A DNA stretch of 64,000 nucleotides from Ensifer adhaerens. GTDB lineage: Bacteria > Pseudomonadota > Alphaproteobacteria > Rhizobiales > Rhizobiaceae. A model generated the notes under the pieces. That model saw only the letters and a list, made by a program, of their open reading frames with translations, was not told the origin of the DNA and did not search any database. The DNA lies in NCBI RefSeq assembly GCF_028993555.1, contig NZ_CP118610.1:1736001-1800000 (forward strand). Direction: 5' to 3'. A program made the position numbers and the translations under genes. Below, in pieces: positions 27,189 to 36,461 of this stretch. Each line of letters begins with the position of its first letter. The stretch's first letter is position 1.

Positions 27189-27211
27189 GGAGTACTTGGG
27201 ATATGTACTCC
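27189..27211. promoter_or_regulatory. Dyad between rpiA and gph
   Basis: GGAGTAC and GTACTCC, 7-base perfect arms with a 9-base spacer, in the gap between the divergent start codons. It could be a regulator site for either gene; no regulator is adjacent. Confidence 0.35.
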
Positions 27212-27277
27212 CCATTGCATTTTGAGGTCACTTCGCCTACCCGAACTGCAATGTGTCCGGTGCCATGAGGTTTTTCG

Positions 27278-27955
27278 GTGTCATCCCCCATAGTCGTCTT
27301 CGATCTCGACGGAACGCTCGTCGATACCGCTCCGGACCTGGTCGCGAGCCTCAACCATGCGGTGACCCAGGCGGGCATCGCCCCGGTCGGCTATGCCGAT
27401 CTGACCCATCTTGTCGGTCACGGCGCACGCGCCATGATCGAACGCACCTTCGCCCTTCGGCAAAAGCCGCTCACCGAAGACGTGCTCGAATGGCAGCTCA
27501 GGGAGTTCGTCGATTTTTACCACGGCTCGATGCCCGGCGATTCGCTCCCCTATCCGGGCCTCGTCGACGCCCTCGACCGCCTCTCCGGCGCCGGCTACAG
27601 GCTGGCGGTCTGCACCAACAAGCCGGAAAAGCTGGCAAAGCGCCTTCTCGAACGCCTGGGGCTGATCGAACGCTTCGCGGCGATTTCCGGTGGTGACACC
27701 TTCGAAGTGCGTAAGCCGGATGCCGAGCATCTGCTCAGGACTGTTGCCAATGCCGGCGGGTCAGCCGAGCGCTCGGTGATGGTCGGCGACAGCCTCAACG
27801 ACTTCCTCGTCGCCCGCAATGCAGCGGTGCCGTCGATTGCGGTTCCCTTCGGCTACTCCGACGTTCCTGTCGAAAGCCTGGAACCGACGAAAATTATCAG
27901 CCACTTCGACGAGTTGACGCCGGAACTGGTCTCGGCGCTTCTCGAAGCCCGATGA
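27278..27955 (+). CDS. gph: Phosphoglycolate phosphatase
   Basis: 225 residues of the HAD superfamily. Motif I is FDLDGTLVDT with D9 and D11, motif II is VCTNKP, K150 is near RKPDAEHL, and motif IV is VMVGDSLNDF. It should hydrolyse 2-phosphoglycolate to glycolate, salvaging the product of DNA repair and other side reactions. The start is a GTG at 27278; no better start in frame was found. Other HAD phosphatases cannot be fully excluded, but the length and order of motifs match Gph. Confidence 0.88.
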   Translation: MSSPIVVFDLDGTLVDTAPDLVASLNHAVTQAGIAPVGYADLTHLVGHGARAMIERTFALRQKPLTEDVLEWQLREFVDFYHGSMPGDSLPYPGLVDALDRLSGAGYRLAVCTNKPEKLAKRLLERLGLIERFAAISGGDTFEVRKPDAEHLLRTVANAGGSAERSVMVGDSLNDFLVARNAAVPSIAVPFGYSDVPVESLEPTKIISHFDELTPELVSALLEAR

Positions 27956-27965
27956 TGGAATAGAA

Positions 27966-27990
27966 AAAAGGCCGCTCGAAGCGGCCTTTT
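27966..27990. terminator. Bidirectional terminator between gph and the L,D-transpeptidase gene
   Basis: Perfect 10-base arms AAAAGGCCGC and GCGGCCTTTT around a 5-base loop, with T-runs on both strands, placed between convergent genes. Confidence 0.9.
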
Positions 27991-28004
27991 CCTTTTCGTG
28001 TGCC

Positions 28005-29897
28005 TTATCCTTCGGCTCTGCGGGCGCCCCGCGTCGCGTCGAAGGCGCGGTTCATGTACATGTCGCGCTCATAGACATCGTTGAAATACTCGACGACGCC
28101 GTCCTTGTTCGGCCAGGCCGTGAAATAGGCGACATAGACCGGCACCTTCGCCGGAACCTGCAGCGCCTTGTTGCGGCCGCCGGCGATCTCCTTGCCGACA
28201 TCCTCGACGCTCGTACCGAGCACCGCAGCCGCCATCAGGCGCGGATCGGCGAGCCGCACGCAGCCGTGGCTGAGTGCCCGGTTGTCGCGCTTGAAGAAGC
28301 TCTTCGACGGGGTGTCGTGCATGTAGATCGCATGCGCGTTCGGGAACAGGATCTTCAGCTCGCCGAGCGCATTGTCACTGCTCGGCGGCTGGCGTACTGC
28401 GACCGAAGCGGTCGAGCCGTTCCAGTTGACCGATGCCGAGGGGACCGGGCGTCCACCGACCTCGACCTGATAGCCCATGCGATCGAGGTAGTTCGGGTCG
28501 CTCCTGAGCTTCGGCAGCATCTCGTTGACGATAATCGACTGCGGCACGCCCCAGTACGGATTGACCTCGACCGTCTGGATTTCGTCCTGGAAGAAGTAGG
28601 TCTGGTTCGTCTTCGAGCCGACGACGACGCGCATCGAGAACTGCTCGGCGCCCTGGTCGGTATAGGTCGCGGTGAACGCCGGCTGGTTGATGAAGACGTA
28701 GCGATTACCGAGACCGTCCGGCAGCCAGCGTGCCTGCTCCATGGCGATCTCGAGCTTGTTGATCTTGTTGGCGACGCTGTCGCCGCCCGTCAGGATACGC
28801 ACCGACGCCTGGCCGACGACGCCGTCAGCCTTCAGCCCGTGCTCCTTCTGGAAAGCTTCGACCACAGTTACCAGTTCCGGCGTGTATTCCGGCGTTCCCT
28901 GGTAGGCGGCGAGAACCGCCGCGTGCTCGGACTTCAGCGCCTCCGATCCCTTGAGGCGAATACCGGCAATGATGTTGGCGAGCTCGGGATTGCTCTGGCC
29001 CGGCTTCAAGAGCGTGTCGGGCGCGATCTCTACGCGCTGCTCGGCGCCCGTTTCCGCCCTCAACTTCTCCAGCTCGACGGAAAGGGCCGCAAACTGCGCG
29101 CTCTTCGGGTTCTGGTCGTTGAGGAGCGTGGCGACGTCGCTGCTCGCAGACAGCTTGTCGAGAAGCGGGGCGAGTTCGACAGTCTTGCGCTTGAAGTCGT
29201 GGTAGCCGGAGATCTTGTTCGGATCGATACGGCCGCGCACTGTGTCCTGCGCATAGGTCAGCGTTGCCGCCGACAAAGCGATTTCGAACTGCAGCAGTTC
29301 CTTCTCCCGCGCGATCATGTCGCCGCGGTCGAAAGTGTCCGCCGGTACGGTAACGGCATAATCCTGCGGATCGAGGCCGACCTTGGCTGCGTCGGCGAGA
29401 ACGGCGACTGCCGCCTTTGCCTTGGCATTCACGCCTTCAGCGCCGATCCAGATGTAATCCATGCGGGCACCGTAATGGGCTTCGACCGCCTTGGCGACAT
29501 CGCCCGAAGCGCGCACGTTGATTTCCGGAAGGAACTGCCGCGCATCGGCGAGCGGCATGCGCAGCATCGGCGGCAGCGCATCGTTGCGCACGGATCCGGT
29601 AACGACCGGATCGAGCAGCTTGTCGGTCGAGATGCGACGCAGCGGCTCCGCCTTGTAGGTGTAATACTTCGGGCCTGTGACCTTCGGCAGCGGCTTGGCC
29701 GCATCCTGCTGCGGGTCGAGCATCGTACCCACGCCCGGCAGCGGCTGGGTCGGCTGGACCTGCTGAGCCTCGGTCTTTTTCCGGCCTGCCCGGATGAAAT
29801 CGCCGAATGTGAAGGCCGAAGCCGGCCGCGCATCCATGGTCGCGATCGCACAGCCGCTCATGAGCGCCACGATCGCTGCCGTCTTAATTACTTTCAT
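28005..29897 (-). CDS. YcbB-type L,D-transpeptidase
   Basis: 630 residues. A signal peptide or lipoprotein-like start (about 1-28, including MSGCAIATMDA) is followed by a scaffold domain (about 100-300), a peptidoglycan-binding domain (about 335-385) and a YkuD catalytic domain (about 410-580) with LSHGCVRLADP carrying the nucleophile Cys. It forms 3-3 cross-links in peptidoglycan in the periplasm. The domain order is that of E. coli LdtD/YcbB. A lipobox reading (L/M-S-G-C) is possible but not certain. Shared terminator with gph. Confidence 0.9.
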   Translation of the reverse strand: MKVIKTAAIVALMSGCAIATMDARPASAFTFGDFIRAGRKKTEAQQVQPTQPLPGVGTMLDPQQDAAKPLPKVTGPKYYTYKAEPLRRISTDKLLDPVVTGSVRNDALPPMLRMPLADARQFLPEINVRASGDVAKAVEAHYGARMDYIWIGAEGVNAKAKAAVAVLADAAKVGLDPQDYAVTVPADTFDRGDMIAREKELLQFEIALSAATLTYAQDTVRGRIDPNKISGYHDFKRKTVELAPLLDKLSASSDVATLLNDQNPKSAQFAALSVELEKLRAETGAEQRVEIAPDTLLKPGQSNPELANIIAGIRLKGSEALKSEHAAVLAAYQGTPEYTPELVTVVEAFQKEHGLKADGVVGQASVRILTGGDSVANKINKLEIAMEQARWLPDGLGNRYVFINQPAFTATYTDQGAEQFSMRVVVGSKTNQTYFFQDEIQTVEVNPYWGVPQSIIVNEMLPKLRSDPNYLDRMGYQVEVGGRPVPSASVNWNGSTASVAVRQPPSSDNALGELKILFPNAHAIYMHDTPSKSFFKRDNRALSHGCVRLADPRLMAAAVLGTSVEDVGKEIAGGRNKALQVPAKVPVYVAYFTAWPNKDGVVEYFNDVYERDMYMNRAFDATRGARRAEG

Positions 29898-30406
29898 ATG
29901 AAACTACGTCCCCGTATCGCGTTGTCGCCGAATTCGGCTGAAGCCAGATTCTCGCCACGCCCTCGTGCACTGAAAGTTATAGAAAAGGATGGTGAATGAA
30001 AAGGAAACGCGCCCGCGAACATCGACCTTGGATCTCCTTCTCCGCCCCAGCAAACGCCTCGATTCCATAACGTTCGAAAGGGGATAAAAATTTGATCCAT
30101 ATGGATTTTATTTTGGCAGAAGCTCATGGACCGGCTGAAGCGGCCAATCGGCGCCCGAAAAGAACGCAGCGCATGTGACCGAAACATCACAACGGCGCCC
30201 GCCGGCCGCAAGCGAGCGAATCACGTTCACTCAGGGCCGCCTTGTTGCACTGCACCGTTTCAAACGATTGTAGCATGGCAAGCCTCGCCACGCCCCTTTA
30301 CAAGCTACAGCAAGCGGGGCAGAGAGAGGCCCGGCACCCTGGGGAGATGCGCCACCCGGCCCCTCGCCCAGGCTTCATGAACCGCATGATCAAGGCAGGT
30401 ATCACG
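29898..30406. other. Non-coding gap between the L,D-transpeptidase gene and fumC
   Basis: About 510 bases between divergent genes; both promoters must lie here. AT-rich stretches occur at about 30080-30120. No RNA gene, repeat or clear operator was recognised, and open frames reading into fumC from 30242 lack family resemblance before 30407. Confidence 0.5.
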
Positions 30407-31798
30407 ATGACATCGACGCGCACGGAAACAGATACGTTCGGCCCCATCGAAGTGGCAAACGACCGCTATTGGGGCGCCCAGGCCCAGCGCTCGCTCGGCA
30501 ATTTCAAGATTGGTTGGGAAAAGCAGCCGGCCTCCATCGTCCGGGCGCTCGGCATCGTCAAGCAGGCAGCCGCCCGCACCAACCAGGCGCTTGGCCGGCT
30601 GGATTCGACCGTCGCCGATGCCATCGTCAAGGCGTCTCAGGAAGTGATCGACGGCAAGCTCAACGACCATTTCCCGCTCGTCGTGTGGCAGACCGGCTCC
30701 GGTACCCAGTCGAACATGAATGCCAACGAGGTCATCTCGAACCGCGCCATTGAGCTTTTGGGCGGCGTCATGGGCTCGAAGAAGCCGGTGCATCCGAACG
30801 ACCACGTCAACATGAGCCAGTCGTCGAACGACACCTACCCGACGGCGATGCACATCGCCTGCGCGGAACGGGTGATCCATGACCTGCTGCCGGCACTGAA
30901 GCACCTGCACAAGGCGCTCGAAGCCAAGGTGAAGGCGTTCGACCACATCATCAAGATCGGCCGCACCCACACCCAGGACGCAACGCCGCTGACGCTCGGC
31001 CAGGAATTCTCCGGCTACGCCGCCCAGGTCGCCTCGTCGATCAAGCGCATCGAGATGACGCTTCCCGGTCTTTGCGAACTCGCCCAGGGCGGCACGGCCG
31101 TCGGTACCGGCCTTAACGCACCCATCGGCTTTGCCGAGAAGGTTGCCGAAGAGATCGCCAAGATCACCGGCATCGCGTTTACCTCGGCGCCGAACAAGTT
31201 CGAGGCGCTCGCCGCCCACGACTCCATGGTCTTCAGCCACGGCGCGATCAACGCGACGGCGGCCGCACTCTTCAAGATCGCCAATGACATCCGCTTCCTC
31301 GGCTCCGGCCCGCGCTCCGGTCTCGGCGAGCTGTCGCTGCCGGAAAACGAGCCTGGCTCGTCGATCATGCCCGGCAAGGTCAACCCGACCCAGTGCGAAG
31401 CGCTGACCCAGGTCTGCGTCCAGGTCTTCGGCAACCACGCGGCGCTCACCTTCGCCGGCAGCCAGGGCCATTTCGAGCTCAACGTCTTCAACCCGCTGAT
31501 GGCCTACAACTTCCTGCAGTCGGTCCAACTGCTCGCCGATGCAGCCGTGTCCTTCACCGACAATTGCGTCGTCGGCATCGAGGCGCGCGAAGACAACATC
31601 AAGGCGGCACTCGACCGCTCGCTGATGCTGGTGACGGCACTCGCCCCGAAGATCGGCTACGACAACGCCGCCAAGATCGCCAAGACCGCGCACAAGAACG
31701 GCACGACGCTGCGTGAAGAAGCCGTCGGCGGCGGCTACGTGACGAACGAAGAGTTCGACGCGGTCGTCCGCCCGGAAACGATGATCAGCCCGGCCTGA
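30407..31798 (+). CDS. fumC: Class II fumarate hydratase
   Basis: 463 residues. Family signature [27 protein letters not shown], and the [14 protein letters not shown] stretch with the catalytic His. It interconverts fumarate and malate in the TCA cycle and needs no iron-sulfur cluster. ATG 30407 (MTSTRTETD) follows AAGGCAGGT. The enzyme is expected to be a cytoplasmic homotetramer. It is transcribed alone. Confidence 0.96.
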   Translation: MTSTRTETDTFGPIEVANDRYWGAQAQRSLGNFKIGWEKQPASIVRALGIVKQAAARTNQALGRLDSTVADAIVKASQEVIDGKLNDHFPLVVWQTGSGTQSNMNANEVISNRAIELLGGVMGSKKPVHPNDHVNMSQSSNDTYPTAMHIACAERVIHDLLPALKHLHKALEAKVKAFDHIIKIGRTHTQDATPLTLGQEFSGYAAQVASSIKRIEMTLPGLCELAQGGTAVGTGLNAPIGFAEKVAEEIAKITGIAFTSAPNKFEALAAHDSMVFSHGAINATAAALFKIANDIRFLGSGPRSGLGELSLPENEPGSSIMPGKVNPTQCEALTQVCVQVFGNHAALTFAGSQGHFELNVFNPLMAYNFLQSVQLLADAAVSFTDNCVVGIEAREDNIKAALDRSLMLVTALAPKIGYDNAAKIAKTAHKNGTTLREEAVGGGYVTNEEFDAVVRPETMISPA

Positions 31799-31814
31799 TC
31801 CATTCTGATACACT

Positions 31815-31835
31815 GCGGCGCCTCAACGGCGCCGC
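31815..31835 (+). terminator. Hairpin after fumC
   Basis: GCGGCGCC and GGCGCCGC with a 5-base loop, 17 bases after the stop. There is no T-run, so a terminator role is only probable. Confidence 0.45.
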
Positions 31836-31937
31836 GGTCTGAAGTCGCAATCCCGCAACAAACCGGCCGAAAAAGCCGCAGACGATCAAGCGGCAGCACG
31901 CGACGGCGGCAAATATTAAGACTTCGCAAATCATTTG

Positions 31938-31981
31938 CCCCTAAAAATCATAACCCGTAAGCACTGATTAATATTAGGGGG
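31938..31981 (+). promoter_or_regulatory. 5' leader stem that could mask the GGDEF ribosome site
   Basis: CCCCTAA (31938-31944) can pair with TTAGGGG (31974-31980), and the right arm contains the ribosome site AGGGGG used by the GGDEF gene at 31989. A folded leader would hide the site, so translation could depend on melting or a bound factor. The pairing is seen; the function is inferred. Confidence 0.4.
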
Positions 31982-31988
31982 TTTGCAC

Positions 31989-33059
31989 ATGCAAACGGCA
32001 AACTCGGGCAAATCGCAGACGCCCGATATCGCAGCGCAAGTGACCCATGCCATGCGCATGATGGGTGTCGCGCCAATCCCCCGCAACTACGAGCTCTATT
32101 ACGAAGCCTATCTCGGCTCCAACCCACAGCTCTCCAAGGAGCTCGCAGCGCTCGGCAGCCGCGCGACCCAGGAAGAACTGGACGCGATCGGAGCGCAGTA
32201 CTTCAGCCACATCCACCGCTCGAACGGCATCGAGCGCGCCCACACCACGCTTGCAGCCAAGCTTGCCGAACTCGTCACCCTTCTGAAGGACGAGCAATAC
32301 GCGCTCGAGAACTACAACAAGGTTCTCGACGAAGCCTATGTCAACATCGTCAGCAAGAGCGCGTCCAGCGCCGACATCCTGCGCCATGCGATCGGCATCC
32401 TGACCGAGGCGACCGCCGAAACGATGAGCCAGGGCAAGGAACGCGTACAGACGGTCGTGCAGAAGTCCTTCGAGATGGAAGTCATCCGGCAGGAACTCGA
32501 CGAGTACAAGCGCATCGCCAATACGGATTCGCTGACGCGTCTCGCCAACCGCCGTGCCTTCGACGACAATCTGGCCGCGGTCTACAACAACGACCACCTG
32601 AGAAACTATACCGGCCTGCTTGTTGCCGACATCGACCATTTCAAGAAGGTCAACGACACCTTCGGCCATCCGGTCGGTGACAAGATCCTGGCGACCGTCG
32701 GCGGCGTCCTTCGCGCCAATCTGCGCCGCGAGGCCTTCGTGGCGCGCACCGGCGGTGAGGAGTTCGCCATCATCCTTGGCGACAGCACCCAGGAAGAATG
32801 CCTGCAGATCGCCGATCGCATCCGCACGGTGCTCGCGGCAACGCCATTCCGGAACTCGAAGACGGGGGTCAATTACGGCCCGATCACGCTTTCGGTCGGC
32901 GTCTGCATGGCAACCGCTGCCGAGGATCCTGTCGATCTCTACAACAAGGCGGATATCGCGCTCTATTCGGCCAAGAATGGCGGACGCAACAAGACAGTTC
33001 TCTTCGAAGACGGCATGCGCAAGGAATCCGGCCGCAACTGGCTGATCTACCGCCGCTGA
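31989..33059 (+). CDS. Soluble GGDEF-domain diguanylate cyclase
   Basis: 356 residues, no membrane segment. A helical N-terminal region (about 1-165) contains a coiled-coil stretch and is followed by a GGDEF domain. The catalytic signature is GGEEF at 255-259, with VADIDHFKKVND upstream, and the RxxD inhibitory site is absent (LRREAFVAR precedes the signature). It should make cyclic di-GMP in the cytoplasm. ATG 31989 has AGGGGG seven bases upstream; a TTG at 31983 is less likely. Confidence 0.88.
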   Translation: MQTANSGKSQTPDIAAQVTHAMRMMGVAPIPRNYELYYEAYLGSNPQLSKELAALGSRATQEELDAIGAQYFSHIHRSNGIERAHTTLAAKLAELVTLLKDEQYALENYNKVLDEAYVNIVSKSASSADILRHAIGILTEATAETMSQGKERVQTVVQKSFEMEVIRQELDEYKRIANTDSLTRLANRRAFDDNLAAVYNNDHLRNYTGLLVADIDHFKKVNDTFGHPVGDKILATVGGVLRANLRREAFVARTGGEEFAIILGDSTQEECLQIADRIRTVLAATPFRNSKTGVNYGPITLSVGVCMATAAEDPVDLYNKADIALYSAKNGGRNKTVLFEDGMRKESGRNWLIYRR

Positions 33060-33087
33060 CCCTTGTCACGTTCTGCAACTGACAATT

Positions 33088-33109
33088 GGCGCCCCTTTCG
33101 GGCGCCTTT
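33088..33109 (+). terminator. Rho-independent terminator after the GGDEF gene
   Basis: GGCGCCC and GGGCGCC pair across a 5-base loop and are followed by TTTGGCG, 28 bases past the stop. Confidence 0.6.
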
Positions 33110-33234
33110 GGCGTTAAAGCAGCGCGTTCCTTTGGAAACAGCCATTTTTCGCCACAACCGCTAGAACGGTTCTCAACGGGAAACTACCGCTTGAGGACAG
33201 GCGCGGACGGTTCCCACAACCGAGGGGAACCACC

Positions 33235-33879
33235 ATGAAGACCATTCTCGCAGCCCTGATTGCCACCAGCTTCTTTACCGGCGCCGCCCCGTTGGCCATG
33301 GCCTCGGACGCCGCGCCGATCACCGTCGCCTCGCTCGACAGCGCCACCGTCAAGACCAGTTCGCTTCAGCTTCTTTCGAAAGGCAGCGCAAAGGCAAAAA
33401 CCGCGCGCCGCAACATCAGCCAGTCGCCGATCCCGCGTGAACTGGTTGCCTTCAGCGAAGCCGCTGCCCCCGGCACGATCATCGTCGACAATTCCGAGCG
33501 CCGCCTCTACCACGTCCTCGGCGGCGGTGTTGCGGTCAAGTATGCCGTCAGCGTCGGTCGCAGCGGCTTCCTCTGGACCGGCACCAACACCGTGAGCCGC
33601 AAGGCCGAATGGCCGACCTGGGTGCCGCCGGAAAAAATGCGGGTGCGCGAGGCGAAAAAGGGCAAGATCCTGCCAGCCAGCATGAAGGGCGGCATCGACA
33701 ACCCGCTCGGCGCCCGCGCCATGTATCTCGGATCCAGCATCTACCGCATTCACGGCACCAACCAGCCGTCGTCGATCGGGAAGGCGATGTCCTCGGGCTG
33801 CATCCGCATGGCCAATGAGGATGTCGAACACCTCTATGCCAGCGTCGAGATCGGCGCCACGGTCATCGTTCGCGATTGA
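33235..33879 (+). CDS. ErfK/YkuD L,D-transpeptidase
   Basis: 214 residues. A signal peptide (about 1-24, ending LAMASDA) is followed by a YkuD domain. The YRIHGTNQPSSIG stretch and SSGCIRMANEDV carry the catalytic His and Cys of this family. The enzyme cross-links peptidoglycan or attaches protein to it in the periplasm. GAGGGGAACC precedes the ATG. It is much smaller than the YcbB-type enzyme 3.4 kb away and converges on the M15-like gene. Confidence 0.9.
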   Translation: MKTILAALIATSFFTGAAPLAMASDAAPITVASLDSATVKTSSLQLLSKGSAKAKTARRNISQSPIPRELVAFSEAAAPGTIIVDNSERRLYHVLGGGVAVKYAVSVGRSGFLWTGTNTVSRKAEWPTWVPPEKMRVREAKKGKILPASMKGGIDNPLGARAMYLGSSIYRIHGTNQPSSIGKAMSSGCIRMANEDVEHLYASVEIGATVIVRD

Positions 33880-33909
33880 GTTCGCAGCAAAACCACCAGT
33901 GAATACCGG

Positions 33910-34707
33910 CTAGCGGCCGCAGGCGTTGGCTCCTGCGGCCCGTGCAATCGCAATCAGCTCCGGCCGGTACTCAAAATGCATCGTATCGAAGTGGTACCAG
34001 CGGCCACCCCAGATGAAGCCGTGCCGCTCGAAAATCTGGACGATCTCAAGCGGATAGCGGTTGCGATAGCCGAGCTTTCCCTTGGCCTTCCCAGCCCAGC
34101 GCCAGTAATCGGCAAAGCCGGTGTTGAGATCGATCGCCGCACCGAAACTATGGACCGAAAGGGTCGCGGCTCCGGCAATCGTCCGCCAGTTGAAAGTGCC
34201 GGCGCTCGGGCTGAGATAGCGCCGGAGCTCCGGCTGCCGCGAAAGATCAGCAGCGACCGCCTTCAGGGCCTTTGCCGCTCCGTATTTCCCGGTCACCTGC
34301 AACCGTTCGCCGAACCAGTCGACCGTGACGAGGTCCCGCCTGACGGCCGCAGCGCTACCACCATAGAGCCGTTTCAGCAACGCATCGCTGCGGATGCGAC
34401 CCGGATCGAAGTCTATGGCCGGCGGTTTCGCGCACGCACCCGGAGGATAGATCTGTGACAGGCTGTCCTCGATGTCGGCCGCGGCCAGCTTCTCGGCATG
34501 GCTCTTTTTCCTGCCGTCATCGATGTCGAGCGGTGCTCCGCCATCCCGCAGGATCAGCGCATTGCCATCGATCCGCTCGATAGCATCAGGGTAGGCTTTG
34601 GCCAGCAGGCTGAGTTTCTCTGACAGGCTTGGCTCGGCGTCTACCGCCGTGCTGCCCAAGAGCGCGAGGAGGAGTGCGTATATACCTGTCAGAGCTTGCC
34701 GCCGCAC
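33910..34707 (-). CDS. Extensin-like (M15-type peptidase fold) exported protein
   Basis: 265 residues from a GTG start with GGAGG five bases upstream, giving a signal peptide RRQALTGIYALLLALLGSTAVDA. The C-terminal region (about 165-260) resembles the extensin-like/VanY-M15 fold: LSVHSFGAAIDLN with a His and Asp, and RWYHFDTMHFEYRPEL with two His, which fit metal ligands. This suggests a D,D- or L,D-carboxypeptidase acting on peptidoglycan. A frame running to 34803 is possible but would overlap the upstream gene's tail and spoil the signal peptide. It follows the PPOX gene by 62 bases. Confidence 0.82.
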   Translation of the reverse strand: MRRQALTGIYALLLALLGSTAVDAEPSLSEKLSLLAKAYPDAIERIDGNALILRDGGAPLDIDDGRKKSHAEKLAAADIEDSLSQIYPPGACAKPPAIDFDPGRIRSDALLKRLYGGSAAAVRRDLVTVDWFGERLQVTGKYGAAKALKAVAADLSRQPELRRYLSPSAGTFNWRTIAGAATLSVHSFGAAIDLNTGFADYWRWAGKAKGKLGYRNRYPLEIVQIFERHGFIWGGRWYHFDTMHFEYRPELIAIARAAGANACGR

Positions 34708-34769
34708 CGTCGCCTCCGCTCGCGCACACCGCCGAGATGGGCGACCGCAGCGGTCGCCCGGACGGCAGC

Positions 34770-35378
34770 CTACCACATGGTCTTGGCGGCGCGCTCGGGC
34801 CATTCTCGGTCATAGGTTTCGCGGTCGAAATCCGCCTTGGCGGCCTTCAGCAGCGTGCCCGGCGTCGGCAGCGTTGCCGGATCGAGGAAGCGTTCCGGGT
34901 TCCAGAGCTGCGCGCGCGTCACCGCACGGGCACATTGGAAATAGACTTCAACAATGGTCACAACAATCACGCTGCGCGGATGCTTGCCGTCGACCTCGAA
35001 ACTCCCGGTCAAGTCGGGATCGATGCTGAGCACCGCCGTGCCGTTGATGCGCATGGTCGTGTTCGAGCCGGGGATCAGGAACATCAGCGCCACACGCGGA
35101 TCGCGCACGATGTTTGCGAGCGAATCGACCCGATTGTTGCCGCGCCAGTCGGGAAGCATCACCGTCCTGTCGTCGGCGATCCGAACGACGCAATCGTCGT
35201 CACCGCGCGGCGAACAGTCGAGCCCTTCCGGCCCGACGGTCGCCAGCGCACAGAAGGGCGAAGCTTCGATCATCAGCCGATATTCTGCCGTCAGCGTCTT
35301 GGTGACCTTTGCCACCGAAGCTTCGCTGACACCGCCATAGAGCGCGTTGAGTTCCTCGACCGAGGTGATGATCGACAT
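34770..35378 (-). CDS. Pyridoxamine 5'-phosphate oxidase-fold flavoprotein
   Basis: 202 residues. It belongs to the PPOX-like split-barrel family, with CALATVGPEGLDCSPRGDDD, RVALMFLIPGSNTTMRINGTA and VVTIVEVYFQCARAV. Members bind FMN, F420 or heme; the cofactor here cannot be read off. ATG 35378 has TTGGAGGACGG upstream. The longer frame to 35495 is not family-like. It precedes the M15-like gene on the same strand. Confidence 0.85.
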   Translation of the reverse strand: MSIITSVEELNALYGGVSEASVAKVTKTLTAEYRLMIEASPFCALATVGPEGLDCSPRGDDDCVVRIADDRTVMLPDWRGNNRVDSLANIVRDPRVALMFLIPGSNTTMRINGTAVLSIDPDLTGSFEVDGKHPRSVIVVTIVEVYFQCARAVTRAQLWNPERFLDPATLPTPGTLLKAAKADFDRETYDREWPERAAKTMW

Positions 35379-35505
35379 GCCGTCCTCCAATACCGAAAGA
35401 TCTCCGGATCGCCGGCAGGGCGCGGATTGCGTTGCGATTCCGGAGGCTAAAGCGACCCTTCGACCGATAGCATGACAGCCTGATGACGACAGCAACGAAA
35501 AAGTG

Positions 35506-36414
35506 TCAGGCCGCGGCTTTTTGATCTTCCGCGTGTATGAAGGTATTGATCCGCGCGATCACCGGGGCGGCCGAAACGATGCGGCGATGGCCAAAGCCGT
35601 TTGCCCAGAACATCTCGACATTCGGCCCGGCGGCGGCGTAGCGGCGCGCGTGATCGGCCGCAACCTCCTTGTCGTCCTCGGCGTGGACGATCAGCGTCGG
35701 CACGGCGAGGACGCCGATGATCCGCGCGGCATCGAATTCCTCCAGGCGTTGGCCTGAGAGACGCTCAACCACACCTTCGAAGGCGGCCTGCGTCTTCGGT
35801 GTCAGGCGAAGAATTTTCCCGAAGCCCCTGAAAAGCCAGGTCATCTCGCTCGGCGCGCCGATCAGCACCAGCTTCTTGGCCACATGGCTGCGCACGTCAC
35901 AGACGATGCCACCCGCCGCACAAGCCAGGCTGCCGCCGCCAAAGGAATGACCGACGCAGACGTCGAAATTGCCGAAGTGCCGCCAGGCGGCATCGATCGC
36001 CCTGACCGCCGCGGGCATGGTGAGTGTGCGCCCCGGAGAACCGCCATGCCCCGGCCAGTCGAGCGTCACCACTTCGGCGCCGCCTTTGACCAGGCCCTCG
36101 ATCATCGCAGCCAGATAGTCGCTGCGCGATCCCCAGCCATGCACGAGGAGGATGCGCTTGGCGTTCGCCGCACCGCGCGGCGCTGCGAACCGCCGCGCCA
36201 GCACCCAGCCACCGGCGTAGGAAAGCGTCACCGGCTGCCCTTGGGCAATCACCGGCGCCGCGGCCGCGAGCGCCGCCTTTTCCTTGGCATTCTTCGGCTT
36301 GCGGCCGGGCGTGACGCTGAACAGCCGGAAGGCAAGCTGGCCCGCCGTCTCGGGTGAAAAGACGGCGACGCCTTTCAGCGCGTTGCGGATGACCTTGATC
36401 GCAAAGGATGCCAT
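35506..36414 (-). CDS. Alpha/beta-hydrolase
   Basis: 302 residues. The nucleophile elbow is GHSFGG (about 154-159), the oxyanion region is LLVHGWGSRSDY (about 89-100), the acid is in VHAEDDKEV, and the His lies in GFGHRRIV near the C-terminus. It is a serine-type hydrolase of unknown substrate, cytoplasmic. It is divergent from a MarR regulator with only a short gap and a dyad, so it is probably under its control. Confidence 0.85.
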   Translation of the reverse strand: MASFAIKVIRNALKGVAVFSPETAGQLAFRLFSVTPGRKPKNAKEKAALAAAAPVIAQGQPVTLSYAGGWVLARRFAAPRGAANAKRILLVHGWGSRSDYLAAMIEGLVKGGAEVVTLDWPGHGGSPGRTLTMPAAVRAIDAAWRHFGNFDVCVGHSFGGGSLACAAGGIVCDVRSHVAKKLVLIGAPSEMTWLFRGFGKILRLTPKTQAAFEGVVERLSGQRLEEFDAARIIGVLAVPTLIVHAEDDKEVAADHARRYAAAGPNVEMFWANGFGHRRIVSAAPVIARINTFIHAEDQKAAA

Positions 36415-36430
36415 AGTGGGAATCTCTTTA

Positions 36431-36450
36431 TATGTTCAATGCTGAACATA
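36431..36450. promoter_or_regulatory. MarR-type operator dyad
   Basis: TATGTTCA and TGAACATA are perfect 8-base arms with a 4-base spacer, directly between the hydrolase and marR-like start codons. Size and symmetry fit a MarR-family site (family knowledge). It includes an ATG that would otherwise be read as the regulator's start. Confidence 0.6.
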
Positions 36451-36461
36451 ATTGTACAACG

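Noticed and set aside
28266..29999. Long plus-strand frame opposite the YcbB-type gene
   Set aside because: Shadow of a clearly coding strand; Arg-rich with no domain.
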